Shown: positions 27,348 to 36,019 of the stretch, one piece after another
How the letters are laid out: every line of letters starts with the position of its first letter
How positions within the stretch are numbered: the stretch's first letter is position 1
Origin: Chryseobacterium caseinilyticum
GTDB lineage: Bacteria > Bacteroidota > Bacteroidia > Flavobacteriales > Weeksellaceae
Direction: 5' to 3'
NCBI RefSeq assembly: GCF_014837145.1
Contig: NZ_JACYFS010000001.1
Location: 1,302,001 to 1,366,000, forward strand
Length of the DNA: 64,000 nucleotides
Program-made: the position numbers and the translations under genes
Notes under the pieces: model-generated
Told to the model about the DNA's origin: nothing
Seen by the model: only the letters and a program-made list of their open reading frames with translations
Databases searched by the model: none

Positions 27348-28360
27348 TTATTTGTCAGCTTTTTGTCGTTGATATAATTATTTAAATGAAAATCAATACT
27401 TTCCGATACCGGAATAAACTGAAAATCAATCTCTTCTTTAATTTTTTGATTTGAAATCCTGGTAAACGTTGTAATCGACTCAATATTGGTTTTATTGACA
27501 ATCTTCAGTGCAGGAATCAGCCAGCCAAAGAGAATGTTAAAAACTCTTCCGATATTCAGTATTGACTTGGGTAAAATTTTAAGTTCCTTTAAATTTAATT
27601 TTGAACGGATTTGCTTTCCTATTTCGGCGTACCGTTTATTTTCAGAAATTAAAATAAATCTTTGTCCGAAAACTTCTTTTTCCATTAATTGCAGGGCAAT
27701 ATTAGCAACATCTCTCACATCAACATAATTTGCGCCGCCGGAAAAAGTAAAATTGTTATTCTCAAAAGTTGGGAAAATATCTCCGCTGCTGTTGCCCCAG
27801 TTTCCGGTTCCGATAATCATTCCCGGATTGATAATGATGGTATTTAAACCTTCTGCAGAAGCTCTCCAGACTTCCATTTCAGAAAGATGTTTTGAGATGG
27901 CGTAGGCAGAATGTTCTATTTTAGGATTAAAATCTGACTCTTCATCCAGTTCACCTTTTTCATTAAAACTATCCAGAACGGCAATCGAACTTACATGAAG
28001 AAACTTTTGGACACCTGAGTTTTCACAAGCGTACAGCAGCTGTTTTGTGCCTTCTATATTGGTGCTGTACAGTTCTTTTTCATCCTGAGGTCTGAAACTT
28101 ACTTTCGCCGCACAGTGATAGACCTCATCCACGTTTTGCAGTGCAGATTCAAGAGAATGAATATCATTAAAATCAATGTCTACCCATTCTATTCTGTCGA
28201 AAAACGAACCGGAATTCTCTGTATAAAACTGAAAAGAATGCTTTACTTCATCAATATTGCTTTGAGATCTTTTAGCTGCGCGCACGTGTTTTCCCTTTTT
28301 TAAAAGTTCCAAAACGATGACTCTGCCTAAAATTCCTGTTGCTCCTGTTACAAAAACCAT
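27344..28360 (-). CDS. NAD-dependent epimerase/dehydratase (extended SDR)
   Basis: This 338-residue protein starts with the Rossmann motif VFVTGATGILGRVIVLELLK (G-x2-G-x2-G). It has the VYHCAAKVSFRP strand near residue 80, a catalytic serine in HVSSIAVLDS and the active-site YAISK (Tyr-x3-Lys) near residue 150. It resembles 3-beta-hydroxysteroid-dehydrogenase-like or sugar epimerases; substrate is unknown. It starts 4 bases after the graspetide exporter stop and overlaps the acyl-CoA ligase gene, so it may be part of the peptide operon or a housekeeping pair that happens to follow it. Confidence 0.85.
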   Translation of the reverse strand: MVFVTGATGILGRVIVLELLKKGKHVRAAKRSQSNIDEVKHSFQFYTENSGSFFDRIEWVDIDFNDIHSLESALQNVDEVYHCAAKVSFRPQDEKELYSTNIEGTKQLLYACENSGVQKFLHVSSIAVLDSFNEKGELDEESDFNPKIEHSAYAISKHLSEMEVWRASAEGLNTIIINPGMIIGTGNWGNSSGDIFPTFENNNFTFSGGANYVDVRDVANIALQLMEKEVFGQRFILISENKRYAEIGKQIRSKLNLKELKILPKSILNIGRVFNILFGWLIPALKIVNKTNIESITTFTRISNQKIKEEIDFQFIPVSESIDFHLNNYINDKKLTNK

Positions 28361-28364
28361 GAAA

Positions 28365-30521
28365 CTATATTCCTACTTGATTGTTGACTAAGTTATGATA
28401 ATATTTTTTACGGTTCAAAAGTTCCTGATGATTTCCGCTTTCTACAAATTCGCCGTTGTGAAGTACCAGAATCTGATCTGCATTTTTGATGGTACTCAGA
28501 CGGTGTGCGATGATGATGACCGTCCGTCCTTTGAAAAACTCAAAAAGATTCTCCATAATTTCTTTCTCATTTCGGGAATCGAGTGCGCTTGTGGCCTCAT
28601 CCAAAAGAAAAACATCAGGATTTCTGTAGACAGAGCGGGCAATTAAAATGCGCTGCTTCTGCCCTGTGCTCAAGTTTATTCCGTCGTTTCCCACCAAAGT
28701 ATCCAGACCCTGAGGATACTTCTGTACAAATTTCTGCAAATTTGCAACTTTTACAGCATAAGTCAGCAGGTTTTCATCAATATTATTACTTTTCAGCGTG
28801 ATGTTTTTGCGGATCGTGTCTGAGAAGATAAAGCCTTCCTGCATTACTGTTCCAGTGGTTTCACGCCACTCAGCAAGAGGAATTTCAGATAGATTTTGGT
28901 TACCGTAAGTGATCGATCCCTGATCAGGCTCGTAAAACCTCAGCAAAAGTTTGAATAATGTTGTTTTTCCGCTACCGCTTTCGCCGACAATTGCCGTGAT
29001 TTTGCCTTTCGGAATTTTTACATTTAAATTGTTCAAAATCTGAAAATCTCCAAATCCGAAATCTACATTTTCGAGAACGAGGTCTTCATTCTTAAGCGTT
29101 TGGCGGCTTTCTTCCAAAATATTTTCTACAGGTTTTGTGTGTACTTCGGCTATCCTTTCCAGACTTAATTTGGCATCCTGCGTGATTTGAATAACGTATA
29201 AAAGCTGATCAAAAGGCGAATTCATCTGACCCACAATAAAACTGATTGCAAGCATCATCCCGAGCGTCAGATCTCCGTCGATCACTGCATAGGCAGAAAA
29301 TCCGGTGATCAGAATATTTTTAAGCTGAGAAATAAAACCCGATCCGATCATCTGATACTGTGAAAGTTTCAGTGCTTTTTTGTTCCGCTCAAAGAGTTCT
29401 TGCTGTACATCTTCCCATTTTGCCTGCTGAAAGTTTTCAGACTGATTGATTTTAATCTCAGCCATTCCCAAAACCATTTCATTTAAAATATTCTGATTCT
29501 GGCTGTTGAGAATAAATTCTTTCTGGTCTAAAACTTTTCTTTTATTTAAAAAAATGAAAATCCAGACAACCGATAAAAAACTGAATGTGAAAAACAAAAT
29601 CAGGATAATGAGATTGTACGTTCCGAGCACAACTGAGAAAACCAGAAGATTGATAAATGAAAAAAGAATTGCCAAAGTATTGGTTGACAGAAACGAACTT
29701 ATTCTTTGATGGTCTAAAATACGCTGCTGAATGTCTCCTACTCTTTTCGACTCAAAATACGCCACCGGCAGACGGATCAGTTTGCCAATAAAATCGCTGA
29801 TGAGTCTGATGTTGACTTTTGTATTGACTTTCAGCATAATCCAGCTCCGGATCAGATCCATAAAACTGTTTCCGAGAAAGAGCACAATCTGGGCGCCGAC
29901 AATCATTAAAACAAGATTTTTATCTTTAAATTTAATGGCTTTATCAACCAAATTCTGTGTGAGAAACGGAAAAATAAGCGTGATCACACTCGTAATCACC
30001 AAAGTAAAAAGAAGAAAAATAAGAGCTTTGCGGTGAGGCTTTAAATATTTAAAAAGAAACTTAAATCCGTTTACAGAATAATCTTCATTTTTCTGAAAAA
30101 AAGCTTCAGTAGTTTCAAAAAGAAGCACTTTTCCCGTACTGTTTTCCTGAAGCCAGTTTTCTTTAAATTCTTCTTCACTAAGCTCAAGTCTGCCATATTC
30201 TGGATCGGCTACCGTAATTTTTCCTGATATTTCCTGAGGAACGAGAACAACAAAATGATCGTTTTTCCAGTGAAGAATGCACGGTTTGGGTGCTTCAGAC
30301 ATCAGTTTTTCGAAGCTGATTTCGACTGCCAAAGTTTCCAGATGCAATTCCTGCGATGCGGCAATCAGATCATGAAAACTCACGCCCGTTCTCGACTGAA
30401 ACGTAATCAGCCGCAGGTATTCGCAGGAAAACTTTTTACCGAAATACCGAGTAATTATCCTGAGACAGGTTGGTCCGCAGTCCATCGAATCCAGCTGTCT
30501 GTAGTAGGTAATTTTTGCCAC
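28365..30521 (-). CDS. C39 peptidase-containing ABC exporter of the graspetide cluster
   Basis: This 718-residue exporter (PCAT type) joins three parts. Residues 1-~130 form a C39 cysteine protease with Gln9, Cys15 (in MDCGPTC), His89 (KNDHFVVL) and Asp106. Residues ~165-440 form a six-helix ABC membrane domain. Residues ~475-710 form the ATPase with GESGSGKTT, LSTGQKQR, VFLLDEATSALD and an AHRLST switch. Such transporters cut leaders after a Gly-Gly pair and export the core peptide. The precursor at 32569 has a GG site, which fits. It follows the lactone ligase gene after 6 bases. Confidence 0.93.
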   Translation of the reverse strand: MAKITYYRQLDSMDCGPTCLRIITRYFGKKFSCEYLRLITFQSRTGVSFHDLIAASQELHLETLAVEISFEKLMSEAPKPCILHWKNDHFVVLVPQEISGKITVADPEYGRLELSEEEFKENWLQENSTGKVLLFETTEAFFQKNEDYSVNGFKFLFKYLKPHRKALIFLLFTLVITSVITLIFPFLTQNLVDKAIKFKDKNLVLMIVGAQIVLFLGNSFMDLIRSWIMLKVNTKVNIRLISDFIGKLIRLPVAYFESKRVGDIQQRILDHQRISSFLSTNTLAILFSFINLLVFSVVLGTYNLIILILFFTFSFLSVVWIFIFLNKRKVLDQKEFILNSQNQNILNEMVLGMAEIKINQSENFQQAKWEDVQQELFERNKKALKLSQYQMIGSGFISQLKNILITGFSAYAVIDGDLTLGMMLAISFIVGQMNSPFDQLLYVIQITQDAKLSLERIAEVHTKPVENILEESRQTLKNEDLVLENVDFGFGDFQILNNLNVKIPKGKITAIVGESGSGKTTLFKLLLRFYEPDQGSITYGNQNLSEIPLAEWRETTGTVMQEGFIFSDTIRKNITLKSNNIDENLLTYAVKVANLQKFVQKYPQGLDTLVGNDGINLSTGQKQRILIARSVYRNPDVFLLDEATSALDSRNEKEIMENLFEFFKGRTVIIIAHRLSTIKNADQILVLHNGEFVESGNHQELLNRKKYYHNLVNNQVGI

Positions 30522-30527
30522 GTCAAT

Positions 30528-31535
30528 TTAGATTAGAACTGTATTGTCTCGTCTTTGCGCTTTGTCACACAGCAAATCGGCAATGCTTTTTGAGATCAGA
30601 TTGCCTCCGGTTAAATTATCGAGCCAGAAAAATTCTCCGGCAGCATTGATTTCTATGAAATAATATTCATCTTCGGGCGACACAATAATATCAATTGCTC
30701 CGTAATCAACATTGTACACATCGAGCAATCTGATGATTTTATTTTCGATTTCGGACGGAAGATCAGTTTGAACCCATTTCTGTAAAAGATTGACGCCGTC
30801 CTTCCGCCAGTCCACTTTCGCATCTTCAGACTGCTGAGAGTCGATTTCAAAAGTGTAAATATCCTGACCTACAACCGTTACCCGGAGTTCTTTTTTCTTT
30901 TCTATTTTCTTCTGAAACTGCATCGGACAGTAGATCAGTCCGTCAAGCTCTTCCAGCTTATCTTCATTGATCAGATTGGTAAAAACCACGTTTTCCACAC
31001 CATCTTCGTAGATCGCGAAACCGGTCTGCATCTTGGTGATCACCTCTTTGTTTTCGGCAATAAATACTCTGGCTTCGTCGGGATTATTGGTGATGCAGGT
31101 TTCAGGAATTTTAAAACCAATTTTAGAAGCTATTTTCAACTGTTCTTCTTTGCTGTCCAGTCTTCTGTAAACACTCGGTTTTCCGAGAGAATAGCAATTC
31201 AGAGATTCCAGAAACCCGAAAAGTGTATTTCTGATTTCGCCCATGGCAGCGCCGAAAAATTTACCTTCAAGTTCCTCTTTCAGTCCATTTCCGATATTGT
31301 AGGCACGTCTGTACCAAACGGTGGCGATGTCATCAAGACGGAATTTTCCATCAGCATTTTCCAGAAAGCTTTCCCAGTTTCCATTTTGGTAGCCTGTGCT
31401 GAGTTTATTGTGTAAAGGATAAAGGTCAACATCAAAACGGATCACCTCGAAACCGTTTGCTTCGATATATTCCGTGACTTTATCGATTGAGAAATTATCT
31501 TCGGTATGGGTTATAATTAAAATTTTATTCTTCAT
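30528..31535 (-). CDS. ATP-grasp ligase, MdnC/MvdD-like (ester-forming)
   Basis: This 335-residue protein resembles the microviridin lactone synthetase. It has the N-terminal DRVTEYIEANGFEVIRFD-type fold (here DKVTEYIEANGFEVIRFD), the TVWYRRAYNIG block, VITKMQTGFAIYEDG, IYCPMQFQKKIEKKKELRVT, the NYDYGAIDII-like VDYGAIDIIVSPED and EINAAGEFFWLD. The Tyr-Arg-Arg and GEFFWL features match MdnC rather than MdnB. Family members use ATP to join Thr/Ser hydroxyls to Asp/Glu carboxylates of the core after binding the leader helix. The start overlaps the upstream ligase by 11 bases, so the two are coupled. Confidence 0.88.
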   Translation of the reverse strand: MKNKILIITHTEDNFSIDKVTEYIEANGFEVIRFDVDLYPLHNKLSTGYQNGNWESFLENADGKFRLDDIATVWYRRAYNIGNGLKEELEGKFFGAAMGEIRNTLFGFLESLNCYSLGKPSVYRRLDSKEEQLKIASKIGFKIPETCITNNPDEARVFIAENKEVITKMQTGFAIYEDGVENVVFTNLINEDKLEELDGLIYCPMQFQKKIEKKKELRVTVVGQDIYTFEIDSQQSEDAKVDWRKDGVNLLQKWVQTDLPSEIENKIIRLLDVYNVDYGAIDIIVSPEDEYYFIEINAAGEFFWLDNLTGGNLISKSIADLLCDKAQRRDNTVLI

Positions 31536-32484
31536 GGTCTTCTATTCTTTTTAAAAGATGATCGGCGATTCTTTCGGCAACAGGAAATCCGAGTTCTTTC
31601 TGCAGCATTCCCCACTCTCCCTGTGGATTGACTTCAAGAAAATAATACCCTCCATCTGTACTTTTGATCATATCGATGGCACCAAAATACAGTCCCATCT
31701 CTTTCATCATCGAAGTGAGATTCATTTTGATTTCCTGAGGAAGCTGATCAACAGACCAGAAATAATTTTCCTGAGTAACACGCCAGTCGGTATTTTCACT
31801 GTTGTTGATTTTCCCTGCAAAAAACTCACCATCAAGATACACAATTCTGAGTTCATACTCTTTTTCAATATACGGCTGAAAAATCATAGGGCTAAAAACG
31901 ACATCCGAAAGATTTTCAATATTCGACTGATCAATGATCACTGTGGAAACCATATTTTCTCCACTCATACTTTTAGACAAAACGCCATGCAGCTTGGCAA
32001 CAGCTTTACCGTTGCATTTTTCATTCAAAAAATTTCGAATTTGAACTTCATCGTTCGAGAAAAGTGTTTCCGGAATCTTTAAGCCATTTCTTTCTGCTAT
32101 GCTGAGCTGAAGCATTTTGTTGGCATCAATCTTTTTTTCGTTTTCTAAAGGATTGATCCACGGAAGGTGTTCCAAAAGACTGAAAAGGTTGGTTTTGAGT
32201 GTTTCATATTCACTGATAAAAATATCGCTGAAACTTTCATCAAGATCTTCTGGCGGCTTCACCCTCCATGCTTTGCGGTGCCAGACTGCTTTGATGTCTT
32301 TTGAATGTACAGTATTTCCGGTATGGTCAGTAATGGTAAAAGAATTCGGACTGACATTGATCTTCTGACTGTGATTAAGCTGATCAGAATTGAGCCTGTA
32401 AAAAGAAATATTCTTCGAAGACAGATACTCAAAGAACAGATCAACCGTATAAAAATCCTGAGAATGGGTGATGCAGAGAATCAT
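31525..32484 (-). CDS. ATP-grasp ligase, MdnB/MvdC-like (amide-forming)
   Basis: This 319-residue ATP-grasp protein begins MILCITHSQDFYTVDLFFEY and has AVWHRKAWRVKPPEDLDESF, FSPMIFQPYIEKEYELRIVY, LYFGAIDMIKSTDGGYYFLE and VNPQGEWGMLQKELGFPVAE. The HRKAW block and GEWG ending match the microviridin lactam synthetase (MdnB/MvdC). That enzyme forms an amide between the core Lys and a Glu/Asp, usually after the esters are made. A Lys (54) and Glu (61) in the precursor core are in register for it. The gene follows the precursor gene by 84 bases that include a terminator hairpin. Confidence 0.87.
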   Translation of the reverse strand: MILCITHSQDFYTVDLFFEYLSSKNISFYRLNSDQLNHSQKINVSPNSFTITDHTGNTVHSKDIKAVWHRKAWRVKPPEDLDESFSDIFISEYETLKTNLFSLLEHLPWINPLENEKKIDANKMLQLSIAERNGLKIPETLFSNDEVQIRNFLNEKCNGKAVAKLHGVLSKSMSGENMVSTVIIDQSNIENLSDVVFSPMIFQPYIEKEYELRIVYLDGEFFAGKINNSENTDWRVTQENYFWSVDQLPQEIKMNLTSMMKEMGLYFGAIDMIKSTDGGYYFLEVNPQGEWGMLQKELGFPVAERIADHLLKRIEDHEE

Positions 32485-32492
32485 GATAGGCC

Positions 32493-32528
32493 TTTATAAA
32501 AAGAGGAAACTTAGCGGTAAGTTTCCTC
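32493..32528 (-). terminator. Hairpin terminator between precursor and ligase genes
   Basis: GAGGAAACTTA / TAAGTTTCCTC (32503-32513 with 32518-32528) is a perfect 11-bp stem with a four-base loop. On the minus strand it is followed by TTTTTATAAA. It stands just behind the precursor gene, so it should end many transcripts there and let a fraction read into the enzymes. Confidence 0.85.
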
Positions 32529-32568
32529 AAATATCAATTTGTAAATATGAATAATATTAAAACGGCTT

Positions 32569-32763
32569 TTATACCGTTGATTCGTCACCGTCTGAAGGAT
32601 ACTTCATAGTCTGTTGAGTATCGTAAGCAGGTTTAGTAACGCCATCGCGAAGAGGACTTGTTGCTCCTACGCTGCTGCTGCCACCTTTCACCTCTTTAGG
32701 ATCTTTAATCTGATTTTCTAAAAATGAAGCAAAGAACGGTTTTTTTAACTTTTTCTTTTCCAT
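32569..32763 (-). CDS. Microviridin-type graspetide precursor peptide
   Basis: The 64-residue peptide has the leader helix motif KKPFFASFLENQ (residues 7-18), the family's PFFARFLE recognition signature. A double glycine (27-28, in EVKGG) fits the C39 exporter. The core near the C-terminus reads TMKYPSDGDESTV (52-64). Aligned with microviridin (TxKYPSDWEE), the ring residues are all present: Thr52-Asp58 and Ser57-Asp60 for esters and Lys54-Glu61 for an amide. The usual Trp at the fifth core position after Pro is Gly59. Cutting after GG would leave a 36-residue product with a long N-terminal tail. One core is present. Confidence 0.93.
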   Translation of the reverse strand: MEKKKLKKPFFASFLENQIKDPKEVKGGSSSVGATSPLRDGVTKPAYDTQQTMKYPSDGDESTV

Positions 32764-32879
32764 AACACATTTTTTTTATTGATTTGATAGAACTAAGTTA
32801 CAAAAAATTTATATCAGGACATAAAAAATATTAGGTTTATGAAAAATTTAACCTTTAAAGTGAAAACATTTAACATTCA

Positions 32880-33665
32880 TTAAATTCCAAGAAATTTTTT
32901 AACTACCTTACTGAATTCCAAAGGATTATCCGCCTGAACCCAATGTGCAGCGTTGCTCACCTTTACGATTTCGGCTTTCGGAAACTGCTGTCTGATAGCA
33001 AAGCTATCCTGAGGTAAAATGTAATTTGATTTTTCACCGGCTATAAACAATGTTTCGCCCTCAAAAACTCCGTATTTGATCGCGTTTGAGACAAACTGAT
33101 TGTATTTTTCTGAGAGCGTTTTAAGATTAAATCTCCAGTTGAGCTTTTTAGTGTCTCCGTTTTCTTCCCAGTACAGATTTTTAGCAAGAAACTGAATCGT
33201 TGATTTTTCAGGAATATATTCTGTTAAGACTTTTTCAACCTCACCTCTAGATTTCACCTCATCAAAATTGACAGTTTCCAGGGCTTTAATTATGCCTTGG
33301 TGATGTGGCGGATAGGCTTTTGGAGCAATATCTACGACGATTAACTTTTCAACCTTTTCAGGATAATTCAATGCAAACTGCATTACGGCTTTTCCACCTA
33401 AAGAATGTCCTAAAACGTGGGTTTTTTCTATCCCGTGATGACTCATGTAATTGGCGATGTCGTTTGCCAAATCATCATGTGACATCTCATCGGAATGGAA
33501 ACTCCGGCCGTGATTTCTGAGGTCAATTAAATGAACCGGCAAAAATTCGCCCAGTTCTTTCCCGAAGCTCCCCCAATTATCGAGCATTCCAAACAAACCA
33601 TGAAATACTAAAAGTGGTGTTGACGAAAGGTTTTCGCCGAATATTTTTGAATGAAGAATTTCCAT
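32880..33665 (-). CDS. Alpha/beta hydrolase (YbfF-like esterase)
   Basis: From the ATG at 33665 the product is 261 residues. It has the oxyanion region PLLVFHGLFGMLDNWGSFGK, the nucleophile elbow VLGHSLGGKAVMQFAL (Ser in G-H-S-L-G), an aspartate near KLIVVDIAP and the catalytic histidine in VSNAAHWVQADNP. The sequence RNHGRSFHSDEMSHDDLAND resembles YbfF-like esterases of broad specificity. The frame opens 15 codons earlier (33710) but that extension carries no conserved residues. It ends immediately before an intergenic region with degenerate GGATG-type repeats. Confidence 0.88.
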   Translation of the reverse strand: MEILHSKIFGENLSSTPLLVFHGLFGMLDNWGSFGKELGEFLPVHLIDLRNHGRSFHSDEMSHDDLANDIANYMSHHGIEKTHVLGHSLGGKAVMQFALNYPEKVEKLIVVDIAPKAYPPHHQGIIKALETVNFDEVKSRGEVEKVLTEYIPEKSTIQFLAKNLYWEENGDTKKLNWRFNLKTLSEKYNQFVSNAIKYGVFEGETLFIAGEKSNYILPQDSFAIRQQFPKAEIVKVSNAAHWVQADNPLEFSKVVKKFLGI

Positions 33666-33755
33666 ATACATTTTTTTTAAGGATGGAAGCTGGATGCTGG
33701 ATGTTAGCAACTACATTGTTTAAATCCTGGTTTCTGCCACTTAGCTTCCAACATA

Positions 33756-34475
33756 TTACCATTTCGCCAATCTTTTCAGATATGCCTGAACTGTATTTTC
33801 CATTCCCATATACAAAGCTTCTGAAACCAAAGCATGTCCAATGGAAACTTCCAGCAAATTTGGGATGTTGTCTGCAAAATATTTTAAATTGTCTAAGCTT
33901 AAATCGTGGCCGGCATTGACTCCCAAACCGAATTCATTGGCAACGACCGCGGTATCGTAATAAGGTTTGATCGCCTCTTCTTTATTTTTTACATAATCTT
34001 TAGCGTAAGCTTCAGTGTACAGCTCGATTCTGTCAGCGCCAGTTTTAAAAGCATATTCTACCAATTCAGGTGTTGGATCCAGAAAAACAGAAGTTCTGAT
34101 TCCAGCATTTTTAAATTCACCAATAATTTCAGTCAGAAAATGGAGATGCTTTTTCGTATCCCAGCCCGCGTTGGATGTGATGGCGTCATCAGCGTCAGGA
34201 ACCAGAGTAACCTGTTCAGGTTTCACTTCCAAAACCATATCGATAAAATCTCTGTGCGGATTTCCTTCAATATTAAATTCGGTATGAACCAATGGTTTCA
34301 GGTCATAGACATCTTTTCTGGTAATGTGTCTCTCATCCGGTCTTGGATGAATGGTAATTCCGTGAGCACCAAATTCCTGAATTTTCACTGCAGCTTCTGT
34401 TACGCTTGGTGTTTCTCCACCTCTTGCGTTTCTGATGGTTGCAATTTTATTAATATTTACACTTAGTTTTGTCAT
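33756..34475 (-). CDS. pdxJ: Pyridoxine 5'-phosphate synthase
   Basis: The enzyme condenses 1-deoxyxylulose-5-phosphate with 3-amino-1-hydroxyacetone phosphate in vitamin B6 synthesis. The 239-residue TIM-barrel protein shows KLSVNINKIATIRNARGG, GAHGITIHPRPDERHI, FNIEGNPHRDFIDM, PEQVTLVPDADDAITSNAGW, VFLDPTPELVEYAFKTGAD and VNAGHDLSLDN. The phosphate and metal-binding residues of PdxJ are intact. It is not adjacent to pdxA, and I see no other vitamin B6 gene here. Confidence 0.95.
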   Translation of the reverse strand: MTKLSVNINKIATIRNARGGETPSVTEAAVKIQEFGAHGITIHPRPDERHITRKDVYDLKPLVHTEFNIEGNPHRDFIDMVLEVKPEQVTLVPDADDAITSNAGWDTKKHLHFLTEIIGEFKNAGIRTSVFLDPTPELVEYAFKTGADRIELYTEAYAKDYVKNKEEAIKPYYDTAVVANEFGLGVNAGHDLSLDNLKYFADNIPNLLEVSIGHALVSEALYMGMENTVQAYLKRLAKW

Positions 34476-34584
34476 ATTGTTGTTGGATGATGGATGTTGG
34501 AAGCGGGATTTTAACGCTCCTGCAACTCATCATTTTTAAATTTAATTACTTAAAATATATATTTAAACTGATCACCAATATCTA

Positions 34585-35859
34585 CTATTTAGGCAATCCA
34601 ATCTGCATAATCTGGAGATCAAATTCTTTAGATGCCACCAAAAGGTGATCAAAAATATCTGCCTGAATCTGTTCAAATTTTACCCATTTTGAATCATTCG
34701 CAAAGCAGTAGACTTCCATCGGCAAGCCTTGTGTGGTGATCTCCAACTGGCGAACCATAATCGGGCTTTCTTTATCTACATCAGGATCATTTTCAAGATA
34801 TTTCTGAGCGTAATATCTGAATACTCCGATATTGGTCAGCTGTCTTCCGTTGATGATTTTATCTTTATGGTCAATAGATGCCTTTTCTAAATTGATTTCT
34901 GAAGTTTTTTCATTTAAATAATCCGAAATCAGATTGATTTCTTTCAAACGTTCAATGTCTTCATTATTCAAAAATTTAAATGAATTGATATTAAAAACAA
35001 TCGATTTTTTAATTCTCCGCGTATTCGATTCAGACATCACCTGCAGGTTTTTGATCTCCGTAGTAAGTAAATCATAGGTTGGAATTGAGGAAATAGTTTT
35101 ATCAAAATTAGAAATCTTTGTGGTCAGCAAACTGATGTCTAAAATATTTCCTTCAATATTGTATTTCGGAACTCCGATCCAGTCGCCCACCTTCAGACTT
35201 TTTGAGGTGGCAACATGAATTCCTGTCACAAAACCTAAAATGGTATCTCTGAAAACCAGTACAAGTACTGCCGTTATCGCTCCTAAACTACCTACAATTG
35301 TAGTTCCTTTGATCCCGAAGACTACACAGATGCTTACAATAGTGAAGATAAAAATTCCAAGAATTTTCACAGTTTCGGAAATAGCATTGATGGCCATCAC
35401 TTTATAAAAATCCTGTTTAATGGTAAAATAACTCCTGAAACCAGTCAAAGACCGGTACAACATTCCTGCAAGAATCAGCACCAAACCCAAGTTGACAGAT
35501 CTGTGAATAAAAATACTTGTTTTGGGAAGTGCTCCGACAAAAATGGCCTCATGAAGAGATCCTACAGTTGCCAACGCAATAAAATGAGCAAGAGAATTGG
35601 TGATTCTGGACTGATAAACTGATTTTAAGATCGGGAATTTATTCTCGTTTCGGAAAAATCTGAAAGTATAGTTGATGATAATTTTAAAAATAAAATCAAG
35701 CAAGAGAAAAACACCAACCAGTAACGCAATTTTAAATGCGATAAGAAATACAATATCAAAACCCGACGGTGCAACCTTACTGATATAAATGTAAAGCTGC
35801 TCACTCAGTTCCTGAAAAAAACTTTTGGTATCTTTTATTTCATCTTTCATTGCATACAA
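34585..35859 (-). CDS. MscS-family mechanosensitive ion channel
   Basis: This 424-residue inner-membrane protein belongs to the small-conductance mechanosensitive channel family. It has four to five membrane segments in residues ~25-210. The pore-lining helix GSLGAITAVLVLVFRDTILG carries Gly/Ala packing. The beta domain VGDWIGVPKYNIEGNILDIS follows. The C-terminal domain is longer than in E. coli MscS and includes YYAQKYLENDPDVDKE. Such channels open under hypo-osmotic shock to release solutes. It is monocistronic. Confidence 0.9.
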   Translation of the reverse strand: MYAMKDEIKDTKSFFQELSEQLYIYISKVAPSGFDIVFLIAFKIALLVGVFLLLDFIFKIIINYTFRFFRNENKFPILKSVYQSRITNSLAHFIALATVGSLHEAIFVGALPKTSIFIHRSVNLGLVLILAGMLYRSLTGFRSYFTIKQDFYKVMAINAISETVKILGIFIFTIVSICVVFGIKGTTIVGSLGAITAVLVLVFRDTILGFVTGIHVATSKSLKVGDWIGVPKYNIEGNILDISLLTTKISNFDKTISSIPTYDLLTTEIKNLQVMSESNTRRIKKSIVFNINSFKFLNNEDIERLKEINLISDYLNEKTSEINLEKASIDHKDKIINGRQLTNIGVFRYYAQKYLENDPDVDKESPIMVRQLEITTQGLPMEVYCFANDSKWVKFEQIQADIFDHLLVASKEFDLQIMQIGLPK

Positions 35860-36019
35860 AACTACGAATTTTAAAAAATCTTTTAAGGCCTTTCAATAAA
35901 GGAAAAATCACCAGCGATTAGATTTTTTTATTGGAATTATTTCAAACAAACTAAATATTTTATGAATTATTCATAATAATTTTTTAATTTAGTCATACTA
36001 ATCCATAAAACTTTAACAA

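Noticed and set aside
30255..30536. 93-codon plus-strand frame over the C39 exporter start
   Set aside because: It is antisense to the conserved peptidase domain and has no independent support.
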